Assembly: GCA_018136815.1 (NCBI GenBank)
Contig: CM030931.1
Location: 11,769,380 to 11,833,379, forward strand
Direction of reading: 5' to 3'
DNA from: Isochrysis galbana
Lineage: Eukaryota; Haptophyta; Isochrysidales; Isochrysidaceae
Length of the DNA: 64,000 bases
The position numbers and the translations under genes are program-made. Below the pieces are notes generated by a model. The model was not told where the DNA came from. It was given only the letters and a program-made list of their open reading frames with translations, and made no database searches. Shown piece by piece: positions 52,330-64,000 of this stretch (positions are counted from its first letter, which is position 1; every line of letters starts with the position of its first letter).

Positions 52330-53625
52330 TTGGAATTGGTACACCCCCAACGTGGTGTATCTGTTCTGTTCTGAACATCGTCGGGAACGCTGGAGCAGTC
52401 GAACAGCAGCGAATTTTCCTTGCATAAGACGTGGACACCGAAAGGTACTTTCTTAGAGAAATCGCCCGTTGTTGGTGCCATCACATTATACTTCTTGGGA
52501 TCAACGGGGAGATCCAAATGAACATTTGTGTGCTTGCGGCGACAGACATGCCCAAGCCTGCCGGCGTTGATGACAAAGGCTCGTTGTGCGATGAGCTCAC
52601 GCGTTGATCGAGGAATCGGCACACCGCGACAAGCAAGGTCGTCAGCCACCCATATGAAGCCATTATCAGACTCCACAGCTGGGTTTTTGCACCCTCGCCT
52701 CCGGTTGCCAAGCTCTCCCGACCAAGCCTGAGCATCTGGTCGATAGTAGATGTTGTCGATTGACCAGTAGTGAAGAACCGCTCTTGTGCTACCAAACATG
52801 CAGTGGTCGTCAAGATGGAAGCGGCCTGCGATGATTTGGGCAAACGGTGATTGGTCTAGCAGCGGCAAGGAGGCAAATACGCTACGAGAAAGGTGCCACA
52901 CCCACACGCCCCTAATTGTCATGGCGGGCCTTCGCACCATATGTGTCGGTGAACTGGATTTGAGTAGGGCAAATTCCTACACGCCCGCCGGGCATTGGCA
53001 CCGAGGGAGGGGGGAGAATTTTCAGCATGCGTGCAAGATCATTAAGGAAGTTTCGTGTTTGGAAAACCGAGTCAGCGCGCTGCATGAAGATGTACTGCAC
53101 ATCGAAAGCCTCGGAGGCGAAGCGTGCGCCATAGTATGTCGACTCACGCTGCACGTTACGAAACCCCTCGCCTGACTTCTCGGGTTCGTCATTTATGATC
53201 CAGGCGAAGTTTACGTGCTTCTCAGTGAGCCGGTGCAGACGTTGAAGCACTGATCGCTTGAGGCACAAGCCGTTCGTGTGGGAGAATACAATAACCACCT
53301 CCTCCTCAGGCAACGTACGGGCATAGAAGTCGATGGCATCCTCAGTGAAGTTCAGCAACGGGCCTTTGATCACGATGGCAAACGTCCGTGTCATCACTGC
53401 TAAAGGCAAGGAGAGGAGTGATCCATTGACCATGCTCAGCCAAGTTGATTTCGGTTTGACTCCCGAGGTGTGTGCGAACCGTCGCCGCTCGCTCAGCCTG
53501 TTGCCGGTTGCCACGCGCTGAGTGAGCAGCGTGCCACAGGCCGGTTGAGGAGCTGGGGGCCATTCTAGCCACTCGGTGGTGTGGGAGGCTAAGGAAGTGG
53601 AGTAGTTGGTTCGTACGTGCAACAT
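52330..53625 (-). pseudogene. WavE-like glycosyltransferase, one frameshift
   Basis: First part 53625-52930: FAIVIKGPLLNFTEDAIDFY, VVIVFSHTNG, GFRNVQRESTYYGARFASEA and YIFMQRADSVFQTRNFL (the WavE family's viqGp...., N.qr......gl..a and K.R.D.ri... blocks). The frame shifts by one base near 52925. Second part to about 52330: VWVWHLSRSV, HLDDHCMFGSTRAVLHYWSI, IPRSTRELIAQRAFVINAGR. WavE enzymes were named from Vibrio lipopolysaccharide core synthesis and also occur in eukaryotic algae. No membrane anchor seen at the N-terminus. The shift makes it a pseudogene or marks an indel error. Confidence 0.7.
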
Positions 53626-54009
53626 GAACGCCTCTCTGCACGTCGAGAGAGAAGGGGGCCGAGTGAAGTTCAGCGGACACTTGTGTTTTCGCTAGTGAAC
53701 GCCTGCATCGGAAGGGGGGAAGAAGGACGCTGGCGCCGGTGGCTCTTGCCGCGCGCGCCGCTCCCCCCCGCCGGCTACACATATATCCTTTCTCTCTCCC
53801 TCCGTTAGAAATGGTAGTCTTGTAAGAGATCTTGTTGGCTAGTATCACTAGCCACATACACCGGACGAGCCATGCGCCAGGCTCCGTTGCCGATGAGGCA
53901 CGGTCCCTCAGCACTAGGATTAAACTAGGACAACAAGAAAACTCTGATACTCCCCCATCGCCAAAGGCGAATCCATTTCTCCCATCCGACGTCATTCCCA
54001 ATGAAAGAT

Positions 54010-54240
54010 ATGTTACCCCCCAGGAGCCAATGCCCCCCAGGAGCTATCGGGGGCCCCCGAGAGCTATCGGGGGGAAATTTTTTCCCGATCGCCAACAGCC
54101 CCACCGAGAGCTACCGGGGGACCGAGAAAATCCCCAGAGAGTTATTGGGAGATTGAGATTGCTCATGGGGGGTGCCGTAAGCGGATCCCCCAGTAGCTAT
54201 CGGGGGGAGATGAAATCCCCCGAGAGCAAACGGGGGGTTC
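54010..54240 (+). repeat. Repeat F, copy 2
   Basis: Nearly identical to 32560-32700 for its first 130 bp (gagagctatcggggg units, tcccgatcgccaacagcccc), then diverges into three more units before the microsatellite. Confidence 0.8.
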
Positions 54241-54241
54241 T

Positions 54242-55560
<1,319 letters not shown>

Positions 55561-56544
55561 GTACTGACTCCCCCCCCCATCCCTGGTCGCCAGGCAGACA
55601 GGGGACTCAGGGCGGCACCCAAGGCCAGCGAGGCGAGCGAGGGAGAGGCAGGGGGGGCCAGGGGTGTTGTATTCCTGCCCATCTGAAGGCTGTAGGCATG
55701 AATATTCGTGTAAGGTACGCGCTCACAATTACAATTGAACAGTTCCCCGTGTTGCCACTGACGCACAAGACACACAGATTCGGATTCCCCATGGTCTCAA
55801 GTCCAGGTTTGCAGGTTTTGGTCTCGAAATTTGCGATTCGAATTTTGTTTTTGCTGTTACTATAATTGTTGGCTCGTTTAAGGTAATAAACCGGCATGAC
55901 TTCGACTTCTCGTTCTGCAGTCGCTCTGCGAGACTCTCTCTCTCTCTCTCTCTCCGTCCGCCTCTCCTCGGCCGACGGCAAGAAGATTCGTCCAAAACAT
56001 TCTCCGGTCCCAAGATATCTCGTGGGGGGTAGCGTGCAATGCAAATGCATCGGCGTTTTTTTGTACACCTTTTGAGTCAGGGATGCATGCGTTATGCCAC
56101 CGCCTAATCCACCGACCCACCGCGCCTCGGGCAGAAGATGGGTCGATCGAGATACTCGACTGCCAGGACTCGCGTTGCCTCCTGAAGCCACTCGACACCA
56201 TCCATCTCGAAGACTTCGTGTATTTCACCCCGTGGGCCCGACTGCATTGCAGTCGCGATGGACTCCACTGGCCTCTCGCCGTCGTTGTGCAGACGACGAC
56301 CTGGTGCCGCATCGCGCGTGACTGGCGGATGAGCAAATGCCAAACAAGGAGCGCCGAAGAAGGGGTCAAGGCCACTGTCGCTTTCATCAAGCAGCATGAC
56401 AGCTGCAGCTGAAGTCGCTCGGCGTCGCCATCGCGCGTCGCCCGTGCGCGGGCTCCAAAAAACAAATTGTTATGTTGCTCTCTTGGGGTTTTGTTGTTGT
56501 GGAAATGATTCGTTACTGCTCTCATCTACTTATATTGTTCTCGA

Positions 56545-56823
56545 ACTGTTTTTCTTGTTAGTATCTCGGGGTCGTTTGAAGATACCTTCCCCATAAAAAA
56601 GTTGATCCGCGCACTCGCGTCTCGCGGAGTGACGATTGTGCTCGACGAGTACCACACCTCCTTGATGTGCCCCTGTGGTACATCGGAACTCCAAGACACT
56701 GCCGCAATCTTTGCGATAGGGCCCAACGAGACTCCCCGCCGTCCTCGGTGCCATAAAGCAGCCGAGCCCATGGGACCATGTTGTGCGCTCTTGTGGAAAT
56801 CAAAGCCGCAGCTTGGATTGTAA
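56545..56823 (+). pseudogene. Fanzor/TnpB-like C-terminal fragment (tentative)
   Basis: Frame: DTFPIKKLIRALASRGVTIV, LDEYHTSLMCPCGTSELQD, then RRPRCHKAAEPMG and KPQLGL-stop at 56823. The v.l.DE(y/f)rTS..C..CG pattern followed by a second Cys-containing segment is the RuvC-III approach and zinc-ribbon region of Fanzor/TnpB nucleases. The second Cys pair and the closing DRD.NA motif are not recognisable, so it is degenerate. A TTGTTAG acceptor-like site lies at about 56553-56559. Upstream RuvC-I and II are not found. Confidence 0.4.
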
Positions 56824-57224
56824 CGAGGTAGGGGGAGGGGGGAGAAACGCGGATGGAGGAAAGGTGATGGAAAAGACAAGGGAACACCAGGGCAGGGTCC
56901 TGGTAGATTCCCCGATCGTGTACTGATGAAACGGAGCTGTTGATGACAGATTCCATATCTCGCATATGGAGATTGTGCATCCCCCGTATACACGACTTAT
57001 AACAAAGGGAGCTGGTAGCACAAGCGCTCGACATGGTGGAGCGGCTTGCCTAATAACGAACACACCCCCGATGCGGACCGCTTCTCACCCGATTGGCACC
57101 CACAGCAGACACACCGGACATCAGACGCCCGGCGCAGGCGCAAAAGGAATAGGATGAAACCGGTAGCCCGGTGGCGAAGAAGGAAGGAGAGCGATAAGCC
57201 ATCGGGGACCGGTACACACCGTCT

Positions 57225-57385
57225 GCCACTGGAAACCCACTTCACCCAGCCCCTAGGTAGAGCACGAGGGGACGTGCCGCAAGGCAGGTGGAGGGGTAGT
57301 AAGGAGAGCGGGCGTGGCTGCAGGGAGCAGGGAGGCTGTGCAGGGTCGCGCGCGCGGCGAGATTATTAAGAAATTTTTTTTGGAT
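57225..57385 (+). repeat. Dispersed repeat L, copy 3
   Basis: gtagagcacgaggggacgtg, ccgcaaggcaggtgg, gagcgggcgtggctg, then gcggcgagattattaagaaa and a T-run. Compare 7225 and 9640. Confidence 0.6.
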
Positions 57386-57594
57386 GTGTCGGGAAGGTGA
57401 TCTACGTAAGTCGCGCATTCCTCCTTCGTGTATAGAGTGGTGAAGTTGTCATCTTTGAAGTTGAAGACGTTGTGTATTACGTGTGTGTGAAGGTGAAGGT
57501 GTTTCCATAGGCTTACCCACGGGGCGTGCGTGATCGGGGGGGGGAAGGTGCGGGTTGTGCCATAGCGGTTGAGAGAGCGCCCCTTCCCTAGTGA

Positions 57595-57680
57595 GGCCGT
57601 TCAATCCATAGGGAGCTAATTTAGGCCTTCATTTACCCATTGTAGCTGGTGCCCTCCGCGCCCCCATAGTGAGTGACACG
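57595..57680 (-). repeat. Dispersed repeat D, partial inverted copy
   Basis: tagggagctaatttaggcc and agctggtgccctccgc followed by tagtgagtgac are the reverse complement of the first 85 bp of repeat D. Confidence 0.65.
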
Positions 57681-57992
57681 TGACACCCCTCGCGGTTACC
57701 CTTACCCTCCCATCGCCCTTCGAAACACTTTCCAGTTTTCAGCAGAGGTGGGCGCGACATGTGTCACATGCAATTCAAGTGGTGTTCAACGAGTTGGAAT
57801 CTCCTCCACGAAAAGATGTTGTTTAGCCACATATTTGAAGTGCGCAGCAAAAGGTGAGAGCCCCAGGTAGAGATTTTTCTCCCTCCCGCTTGGTATCAGG
57901 GAGTAGCTAGGTAGCGCCGTCGGGGGGCGAGGGGACGGTCGGTGTGCCGGCCGAAGCCGTCACAAATGAAGATGAAGAGGTTGGCGGGGTAA

Positions 57993-58163
57993 GTGGCGAG
58001 CACGGCGCCGCGCGGGGCGCCGCATCTGGTGCAGGTGTTACTTGAAGCGGGCGCTCGATTGGAAGTGAGGGACAAGGAGGGTCGGACGGCGCGCGATCAC
58101 GCGGCATGGGGATGGGGGGTCGGTCAGTTTGAAGGGTTGTTGAGCCAGCTAAAGTGCTGCTGA
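57993..58163 (+). pseudogene. Ankyrin-repeat C-terminal fragment
   Basis: 57 codons ending in a stop: APHLVQVLLEAGARLEVRDK and EGRTARDHAAWGWG, then LLSQLKCC. The h..vv.lLLe.GA...v.d..G.Ta..hA pattern is one complete ankyrin repeat. A stop codon precedes it, and a GTAAGT directly upstream argues against simple extension. Probably a last exon or a remnant of a longer ankyrin gene. Confidence 0.55.
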
Positions 58164-58320
58164 ATCAGCCAACATCAGAGCCTTTGGTCTACTACTTTCC
58201 AATAATTTTGAACAAGTTTCGTCTTTCGCCTGGAAGTGGGGGGAGGGCGGTAGAAGTCACGAGGTGGGGGGGGAGGGGGCAGTAGAAGTCACAAGTGCAA
58301 AACGGGGACGGTAGAAGTCC

Positions 58321-58590
58321 CGCGCCTTGGCGGCCTGTGAGCGCTTCGGCTCCGGCGGCTTGGGGCGGCCCCTATGGGGCGTCGTGACGGCGGAGGGCTG
58401 GGGATCGGGAGCGGTCGGCGCGCGCTCCATCGCTCGAACTATAACAATAATTTTTCCCGGATACCAAAGACAAAGGAATGATGGGGGGGAAGGGAGGAGG
58501 TGGAGGGAAGGGAAGAAAGGGCGGTGTCAGCGAGAAGGTAGTATTACCTAGACGTAGTAGGTGTTAGCCCAGAATCTTGAGGATTTTTTT
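58321..58590 (-). repeat. LINE 5' end with ORF1 start, inverted copy
   Basis: On the minus strand: repeat M (58590-58460), then attgttatagttcgagcg and ATGGAGCGCGCGCCGACC at about 58430, nearly identical to the intact ORF1 start at 61135 for about 110 bp (to about 58321), then unrelated. 3'-truncated. Confidence 0.75.
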
Positions 58591-58599
58591 CCATCCTCC

Positions 58600-60775
58600 G
58601 CGCAGACACCGACTGCCCCTCTTGTGCTTCATCCCCTCAGCACCACCCATCGCCTTCGCCGCAAATCGCATTGCCATCAGCGCCTTGGGGGGCCCACGGC
58701 TACCGCCGCCAGAGCACGACCCGCCCCCGCTGCCATCGCCGCCACAATCACCACTGCCGCCGACGCTGCCGCCGCCATCACCATCGTCGCCATCAATTCC
58801 GCAACCATCACCCTTGCAACCACCTCTTCCACCACATTTGCCATCCCTGCTCTCGCCGGCGCACACACTACGAACCCCCTGTCGCCGACGAAACCGTCGC
58901 TGCCAATGCCCTCTCCGCCACCACGACTACTGCCGCCTCCCTCCTCTTCACCGCCATGGCCGCCTCTGCCGTCGTCGAACACTCCACAGTTGTTGCCGCC
59001 ACCGCCACCTTCGCCACCTTGGCCGCCATCGACTCCGGCGCCAACACTTGCGACGCCTCCCATGGTCACATTGTTGCCCGTCGAGAACGAACGCCACCGC
59101 CGCAATGATCCTCGTCGCCGCTGTTGTTGCCACCTGCACCTTCATCGCCACCACCGATGCCTTGGTCGCCGCCAACGCCTAAGCTATCACCGTCGCCAGC
59201 TAGCCACTACGGGCCCCGCCGCCGCCTCCGTCGCCGCTTGCGCTCTCGCCACCACTCTCGCCGCCCCATCCCCCGCCGCTCTCGCCGCTTCCGCCCGCGC
59301 CACCACCACTCTCACTGCTGCCGCCGTCAACTCACCTCGCCTCCCCCTCCCTTACCACCATTGCTGTCTGCCACAATTCCCCTTGCCTCTGCCGCTCTCG
59401 TGACCGCCTCCGTCACCGCTTCCGCCCTTGCCATCTCTGTAGGCCCTGCCGGAGCCAATGCCACGGCCGCCCGAGCAACCCGCCACCGCCACCATCTCCG
59501 AAGCCGCCCTCGTCCTCTCCGCCGCCTGCCCAGTTCGAGTCGAGCGAGGGCTCTCGCAGAGCCACTACCAGACTGGCCGCCGTTTTGGCAGGCGCGAGCG
59601 ACCAGCCCTGTTGTGTGAGCAGCGCGGAGAGCATGCCGAGCGCCTCAGTGCGCAGGTGTGAGACGGACTCGTTGAGCACCTGTAACGCCGCATCCCACTC
59701 GGATGGCCCAGCACCCCTCGTGCCCATGCAGCCGTAACAGTACCTGGCTGCATGCCGGGCAGCTGCGCCGCCGCCGGCCGGGCCGCCGCTGCCGCCGGCC
59801 CGCCCGCTTCGCAACCGCCACCGCCCGGCTCCTTCACGTCCGCGCCAAGGCCGTCTCAGCACCTGCCGCGTGGCCGCCCAAGCCGACGCCGTTGTGGCCG
59901 CCGCCACCACAGCCTCCTCATCCTATGACCAAGTCCGTCCCATCGCTCCCCGCGCCGCCGGCGCCGCAATCGACGCCGACGCCACCTCGCGCGGTTCCTC
60001 AGGCGCCCCCATTGCCGCCAGCCGCGCCATCACCACCTCCGTCGCTACCCCCGCCTCTACAGCCACAGCCTCCGAAGCAGCTGCCGCCACCGCCGTCCGA
60101 GCTGCCACACTTGCCATCCTCCTTCTTGGCTGTCATCGAAAGCGCAGCCCGAGCAGCCACCGTCTGGGCCACCGCCACGCTCGCCGCCGCCGTGCCCGCG
60201 GTTGCCTGCATCCGGGGCGCCACTGCCCACGCCGCCCGCGCAACCCGAGCCGCCCGATTCACTCCCACCGCCCGAGCCACCACCACACCCGCCATTCTCA
60301 TGCCCTCCCTTCTCCTTTTGACCCATCGTCGAGAGCGCTGTCTGAGCAGCTGCTGCCCGCGCCGTCGCTGTGCTTGCCTCCGCCGCGCCCCGCGGGCTCC
60401 CTCCCCCTCCGCTGGTGCCTCCCTCCTCCGAGATCACATCGCCTCCACCAAGCTCTGGCCTCCTCTCCCGGCCCAGTTCGCCCCAACAACACAAGGGAGG
60501 GGCACCCAGGGGGTCCAGCCCCTCCATGGCCGCTCCGCTGCCGCCAGGCTCGGCGGCCGGCCGCCGCAAGTTGATCGCACCTCGTCTCGTCCGACTCCGA
60601 CTGCAGCCGGCGCAGGGCGGCCCAGCGGGACGGCCCTACCAGCGGGACGGCCCTACCGACCCCCAGCCCCCCCTCCACAAGAGGCCCACTGCCTCGCGCC
60701 GCCGCCCTCTCGCGCGCCGCTCCTCTCTATTCTCTTCCTTCTCTTCCCGTTGTTCTCTGTCCTATTTTGATTCAC
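58600..60775 (+). repeat. 2-kb GCC/CCG-periodic block, copy 2
   Basis: Same composition and end sequence as 48840-50935 (cacaagggaggggcacccag; gccaggctcggcggccg; ctcttccttctcttcccgtt). Triplet phase changes repeatedly; CCG/GCC/CGC-rich throughout. No stable reading frame. Confidence 0.65.
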
Positions 60776-60899
60776 CGTCTCGTTCTTTTCGCTCCTCGAC
60801 CTCGTTCGTTCCTCGTTGTTGTTCTAGTAGCGGGAGGGTGGGGAGGGGGAGTTTTGAGTGTTTTAAGTGTTAACCACAGTTGTTTTGTAGGATGGAGTT

Positions 60900-61084
60900 C
60901 CTAGATGGGAAATACGGTGCAGGGGCCTGCAAATACGGCCAAATGCATATGTATTTGGCCTCCGAGGCCAAATACATTTCAAATACATTCGAGGCCTACA
61001 ACCCAGGACACGCTTCAAATACAGCCAAATACATATGTATTTGGTCTCTGGCCAAATACGGTAAATACGTATTTCCCATCTAGG
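60900..61084. mobile_element. hAT-like MITE, family 1 copy 2
   Basis: 185 bp, TIRs CCTAGATGGGAAATACG and CGTATTTCCCATCTAGG, interior like 23129-23317. Perfect 8-bp target duplication ATGGAGTT at 60892-60899 and 61085-61092. Confidence 0.95.
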
Positions 61085-61134
61085 ATGGAGTTTTCTATAG
61101 GGCGGTCAACAAAACTATTGTTATAGTTTCAGCG

Positions 61135-62790
61135 ATGGAGCGCGCGCCGACCGCTCCCACCTCCCAGCCCCCCGCCGCCACGACGCCCCACCGGGGCCGC
61201 CCCAAGCCGCCGGAGCCGAAGCGCTCGCAGGCCGCCCCCCTGACTGACACAGACGTTGACATGATCTGCCTGCCCTCGCCTCCCTTCCAGCCACAGAAGC
61301 AGGGGACAGGAAGAATCCTGTTCCCTGCAGACCAGCAAAACCAGCAATTGGCTCTGCCTCTTCTGCACACCGGACCTCCACAGCAACAAGGACTCCCCTT
61401 GGGTGGTGGCAGCTCTGCTGCCACCCCCATGGTGGCAACTCCTACCAACAGTGCACCCCTCGTGGGCGGGCACTTCACACAACAAACACTAACAGGGGCC
61501 TTTTCGGCTTCCAACCCATACTCAAACATCAACCAGAAGTCGTACGCTGAGGCGGCTGGACCCAAAGGAAAGCATCCACAAGAAGCACAGAAGGCCCCAC
61601 CTCAACTCGCCAAGCAACCTCAGCCGCCCTCGCGCAAGCGAGCGGACCCACAGTCGGATCCAAAACCAACCCCAAACAATGTCACACAATTCGCTTCCCC
61701 CCCTCATGATGAGGATGAAGAGGAGCCGGATGACACTCCCTTTTTCATTCAACTAGCTCAGCTAGCTGAAGACAAGAAAGACATCAAGAGCGAGGACGTT
61801 GCAACCTACATGAAATACCTTCTCACCAAATTGGAAGGCTTGGATGCCACCCCGGATGGAATGGACAAGGGTCGCAAGGGCCCTTGGATCTTCTATGTCG
61901 ATGAAGATGCGCACGATCAATTTAAAGCCGCATATGGTGACAAGCTCCAAGCCACCCTTTCGGGCATCCCGCACGAATTCGCGATCACCTATGGGGCGCT
62001 AGCCGACTCAGCCCCGCGCAAGTCTAGCGCGATCCGGTCCTCTCTGAAGGAGGTAGCCACGTACTTAGTTTTTCGTATCTTTGATCCGATCAAAGCGTAC
62101 AAGACCAAGACTCGCAACCTAGCTAGCGCGCTAGAGCGAGAAGGCTTCCATGTGCTTAGGGGCAACCAACAGCGCGCCAAAACCACCCTGGAGGGGATCA
62201 CCAAAGTGGAATCGGGTAAGCGCCCGATATGGCATTTCTATGTCTACACGGACACATCGGCCCTAGGGCACCGCTTCCCTAGGAACATTCTCGTGACCCT
62301 AGACGACGGGGATAGCTTCAATCTCGACTACGCGGTACGCTCCTCAGTGGAATGCGTAACCCCGGAGGGCGAGATCGCTATTCACGGCGCTCCCGGAGGA
62401 TGCAAGGGCTACGACAAGCCGTGGGCCATATCCTTCCTACGTAAAAGCCAAGTGAGCTTTCGCCAATGTACTTGCGAACAAGACAAGGCGAAAGCGGAAC
62501 AACGCAAGAAGCAACGTGCAGCCGGCGAGGCCATGGATTTTCGGGCCATGATGGGACTCGAGGCGGCGGCACCATGCCGCCGATTCATGGCTGGCGAATG
62601 CAAGAACAACCGCCTGAAAGGCCGGCAAATCGTTCAATGCTCATCTAGCCACGACATCCCGGGATGTTGGACTAAAGATCCCAAGACGGGCAAACAAATT
62701 TGTATGGTAAAATGCAATCTCAAACCCAACAAAGCGTACCCCGGATACTGTGTGAACGGTGTCAGTTGCCTATACCGCCATGGCGAATAG
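61135..62790 (+). CDS. LINE ORF1 protein with C-terminal CCCH-like zinc motifs
   Basis: 551 aa, intact. Residues 1-190 are Pro/Gln-rich and disordered (MERAPTAPTSQPPAATTPHR). An acidic patch DEDEEEPDD follows. About residues 200-470 form a folded region (YLVFRIFDPIKAYKTKTRNL; ALEREGFHVLRGNQQRAKTT) that I cannot assign, possibly RNA-binding. The C-terminus has C-x7-C-x12-C-x3-H (CRRFMAGECK...CSSSH) and a second C-x5-C-x3-H (CVNGVSCLYRH), both CCCH-like. It overlaps ORF2 by 11-32 nt, a usual LINE layout allowing coupled reinitiation. Leader aaaactattgttatag is shared with 42345. Presumed role: RNA chaperone or particle formation during retrotransposition. Confidence 0.8.
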   Translation: MERAPTAPTSQPPAATTPHRGRPKPPEPKRSQAAPLTDTDVDMICLPSPPFQPQKQGTGRILFPADQQNQQLALPLLHTGPPQQQGLPLGGGSSAATPMVATPTNSAPLVGGHFTQQTLTGAFSASNPYSNINQKSYAEAAGPKGKHPQEAQKAPPQLAKQPQPPSRKRADPQSDPKPTPNNVTQFASPPHDEDEEEPDDTPFFIQLAQLAEDKKDIKSEDVATYMKYLLTKLEGLDATPDGMDKGRKGPWIFYVDEDAHDQFKAAYGDKLQATLSGIPHEFAITYGALADSAPRKSSAIRSSLKEVATYLVFRIFDPIKAYKTKTRNLASALEREGFHVLRGNQQRAKTTLEGITKVESGKRPIWHFYVYTDTSALGHRFPRNILVTLDDGDSFNLDYAVRSSVECVTPEGEIAIHGAPGGCKGYDKPWAISFLRKSQVSFRQCTCEQDKAKAEQRKKQRAAGEAMDFRAMMGLEAAAPCRRFMAGECKNNRLKGRQIVQCSSSHDIPGCWTKDPKTGKQICMVKCNLKPNKAYPGYCVNGVSCLYRHGE

Positions 62791-63400
62791 TAAAGACATT
62801 AAGATTGCTACATACAATTTGAATGGAGCTAAACACAAACTAGCCTCTACTTTAGCACAAGCGAGACTGGGTGGAATCCACATTCTTTACGCACAAGAAT
62901 TGCACCATTATAACGATGGTTGGCACCTAAGGGTGCGCAACTTAGCCCGGTCCCAGGGTTGGGACTGGTTCCAATCTCCCGCGTCTAGGGGCGACCCCGG
63001 ATGCGGAGTGGCGGTAGCCATTAGAAGGGACAGAAGCGACGTAGTAGTAGACTCTTGGTCGGTAGTTATCCCGGGGAGGTTGATCGTGGTTAAAGCTAAA
63101 ATCGGATTAGAAACGGTGTCTTTCGCCTCAGTATATCTAAATGCGCAACCTAATAAACGAAAGCAAGAAATCAACACGCTGCACTCGGCACCGGAAATAA
63201 TGTCCCACACCATCCTAGCGGGCGACTTCAATTGTGTGGAGAACGTTAATAGGGACACCCGGCCAAGCGCGGGGGCGTCCACCTACGTAAATACGGGAGG
63301 AAGAGCTCTTGCGAGGGCGCTTGCCACGCACGGGCTCACGGATATTCACGTGCTAGTCAATCCAGACATTAAAAGCCAATACACGAGATGCGGGCCTTGA
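62780..63400 (+). CDS. LINE ORF2, endonuclease domain only (3'-truncated)
   Basis: Start at 62780 (gccATGG, strong context, inside the ORF1 stop region; an upstream Met at 62759 is possible). MANSKDIKIATYNLNGAKHK opens the apurinic-like endonuclease: ATYNLNG (catalytic Asn region), LYAQELHH (metal-binding Glu), then VSFASVYLNAQ and ILAGDFNCVEN (GDFN motif). It stops at 63400 before the final SDH-type motif and has no reverse transcriptase. Downstream DNA to 64000 shows no LINE sequence. The domain nicks target DNA for target-primed reverse transcription. The element is dead because of the truncation. Confidence 0.85.
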   Translation: MANSKDIKIATYNLNGAKHKLASTLAQARLGGIHILYAQELHHYNDGWHLRVRNLARSQGWDWFQSPASRGDPGCGVAVAIRRDRSDVVVDSWSVVIPGRLIVVKAKIGLETVSFASVYLNAQPNKRKQEINTLHSAPEIMSHTILAGDFNCVENVNRDTRPSAGASTYVNTGGRALARALATHGLTDIHVLVNPDIKSQYTRCGP

Positions 63401-64000
63401 TCAATAATTTGGTGCGTGTTAGTAAAAAACAGTCGAACGCTTCTCAGATCCCACAGCCCATCCGTGCCGTCTTCGAGCGTCATCAGCATGCTTGAGAGAT
63501 TTTGGACTCCAGGTACTTACAAAGCTTTTTCGGGACTAGGGGTTGATGTCCCTTCAAATGAGTCTACTCAATGATGTCGAAGGGCGTGGGTACTGCCGTG
63601 TACAATCGGCTGCCCTCATCCGCCCCCAATCGAGCATTAGCCCCGGACGGTCTATGCTGTGCAAGATGTGATGTACTCCGCGAAACGAGCGCTGGACGTT
63701 GCTGGGACCCTTTCTCCATCACGTCTACGAAATCCTCTCAGGGGTAACTGGAGGCTGTCAGCCCTTCAGGGATGGGAGGGGGTTACGTTCCTGTTGCGAC
63801 GTGATCTATAAATGCGCGAGCCGGGGAGAAGAGGCGCGCTCGCGCCTCGCGGCTGCGCATTGTGATGTGATTGGTATGGTATTGTGTTGGGCTATGAAGG
63901 GAGATGTGATGGTGCTACTAGCCCGGTCATTCACTCTTTGTGACCACTATTTTCCATCTTCTTTGGGGGGTGTGATAAGTCTGTAGTTCCTGGGATCTCG
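63401..64000. other. Intergenic with a repeat D start
   Basis: No gene recognised. At 63918 tagcccggtcattcact matches the beginning of repeat D but the rest of the unit is absent or beyond the window. Confidence 0.5.

Overview
This is a GC-rich stretch of a eukaryotic nuclear genome, most likely from an alga with a secondary plastid. A haptophyte fits best, but the sequence alone does not prove it. The eukaryotic assignment rests on spliced genes with GT-AG introns (kinase, insulysin-type peptidase, glycosyltransferase, a presequence-bearing protein), a cytosolic ribosomal protein uS5, a GT43-type glycosyltransferase, LINE, Copia and Gypsy remnants, and the absence of bacterial operon structure. 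There are two scaffold gaps of 100 N (1771-1870 and 26871-26970).

Layout. 1-3.6 kb: low-complexity Ser/Pro-coding DNA, a fragment of a phage-type DNA cytosine methylase cut off by a gap, then dispersed repeats. 3.8-9.3 kb: an intact two-exon GT-B glycosyltransferase and an intact three-exon PKA-type kinase, both on the minus strand. 9.6-12.5 kb: repeats, an alternating purine/pyrimidine tract and a LINE reverse-transcriptase fragment. 12.7-17 kb: a 1188-residue insulysin-like M16 peptidase with an unusual N-terminal zinc-finger pair and a 250-bp (GA)n tract upstream. 17.8-25.5 kb: an acidic Tudor-like protein, a probable plastid protein, a phosphopantetheine adenylyltransferase, two MITEs and RPS2. 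26.9-32.3 kb: a broken GT43, a cystine-rich membrane protein, a broken IS5-like transposase and a frameshifted FkbM methyltransferase. 34.4-42 kb: an unrecognised multi-exon locus and a decayed NVL/RIX7 AAA ATPase. 42.3-48.2 kb: a LINE ORF1 fragment, then an intact giant-virus-type RING/zinc-ribbon gene, small ORFs headed by one shared 18-bp motif, and a Gypsy fragment with a long hairpin. 48.2-61 kb: Copia pieces, two related 2-kb GCC-periodic blocks, a frameshifted WavE-type glycosyltransferase, microsatellites abutting repeat tails, Fanzor-like and ankyrin fragments. 61.1-63.4 kb: LINE ORF1 intact plus the endonuclease part of ORF2.

The intact host genes do not form a pathway. The main interest is (i) the possible endogenised large-DNA-virus segment at 43.3-48.2 kb, (ii) the zinc-finger/M16 fusion, (iii) two related hAT-like MITE families with 8-bp target duplications, and (iv) a block of glycosylation-related and AAA genes that all carry frameshifts, next to long intact genes.
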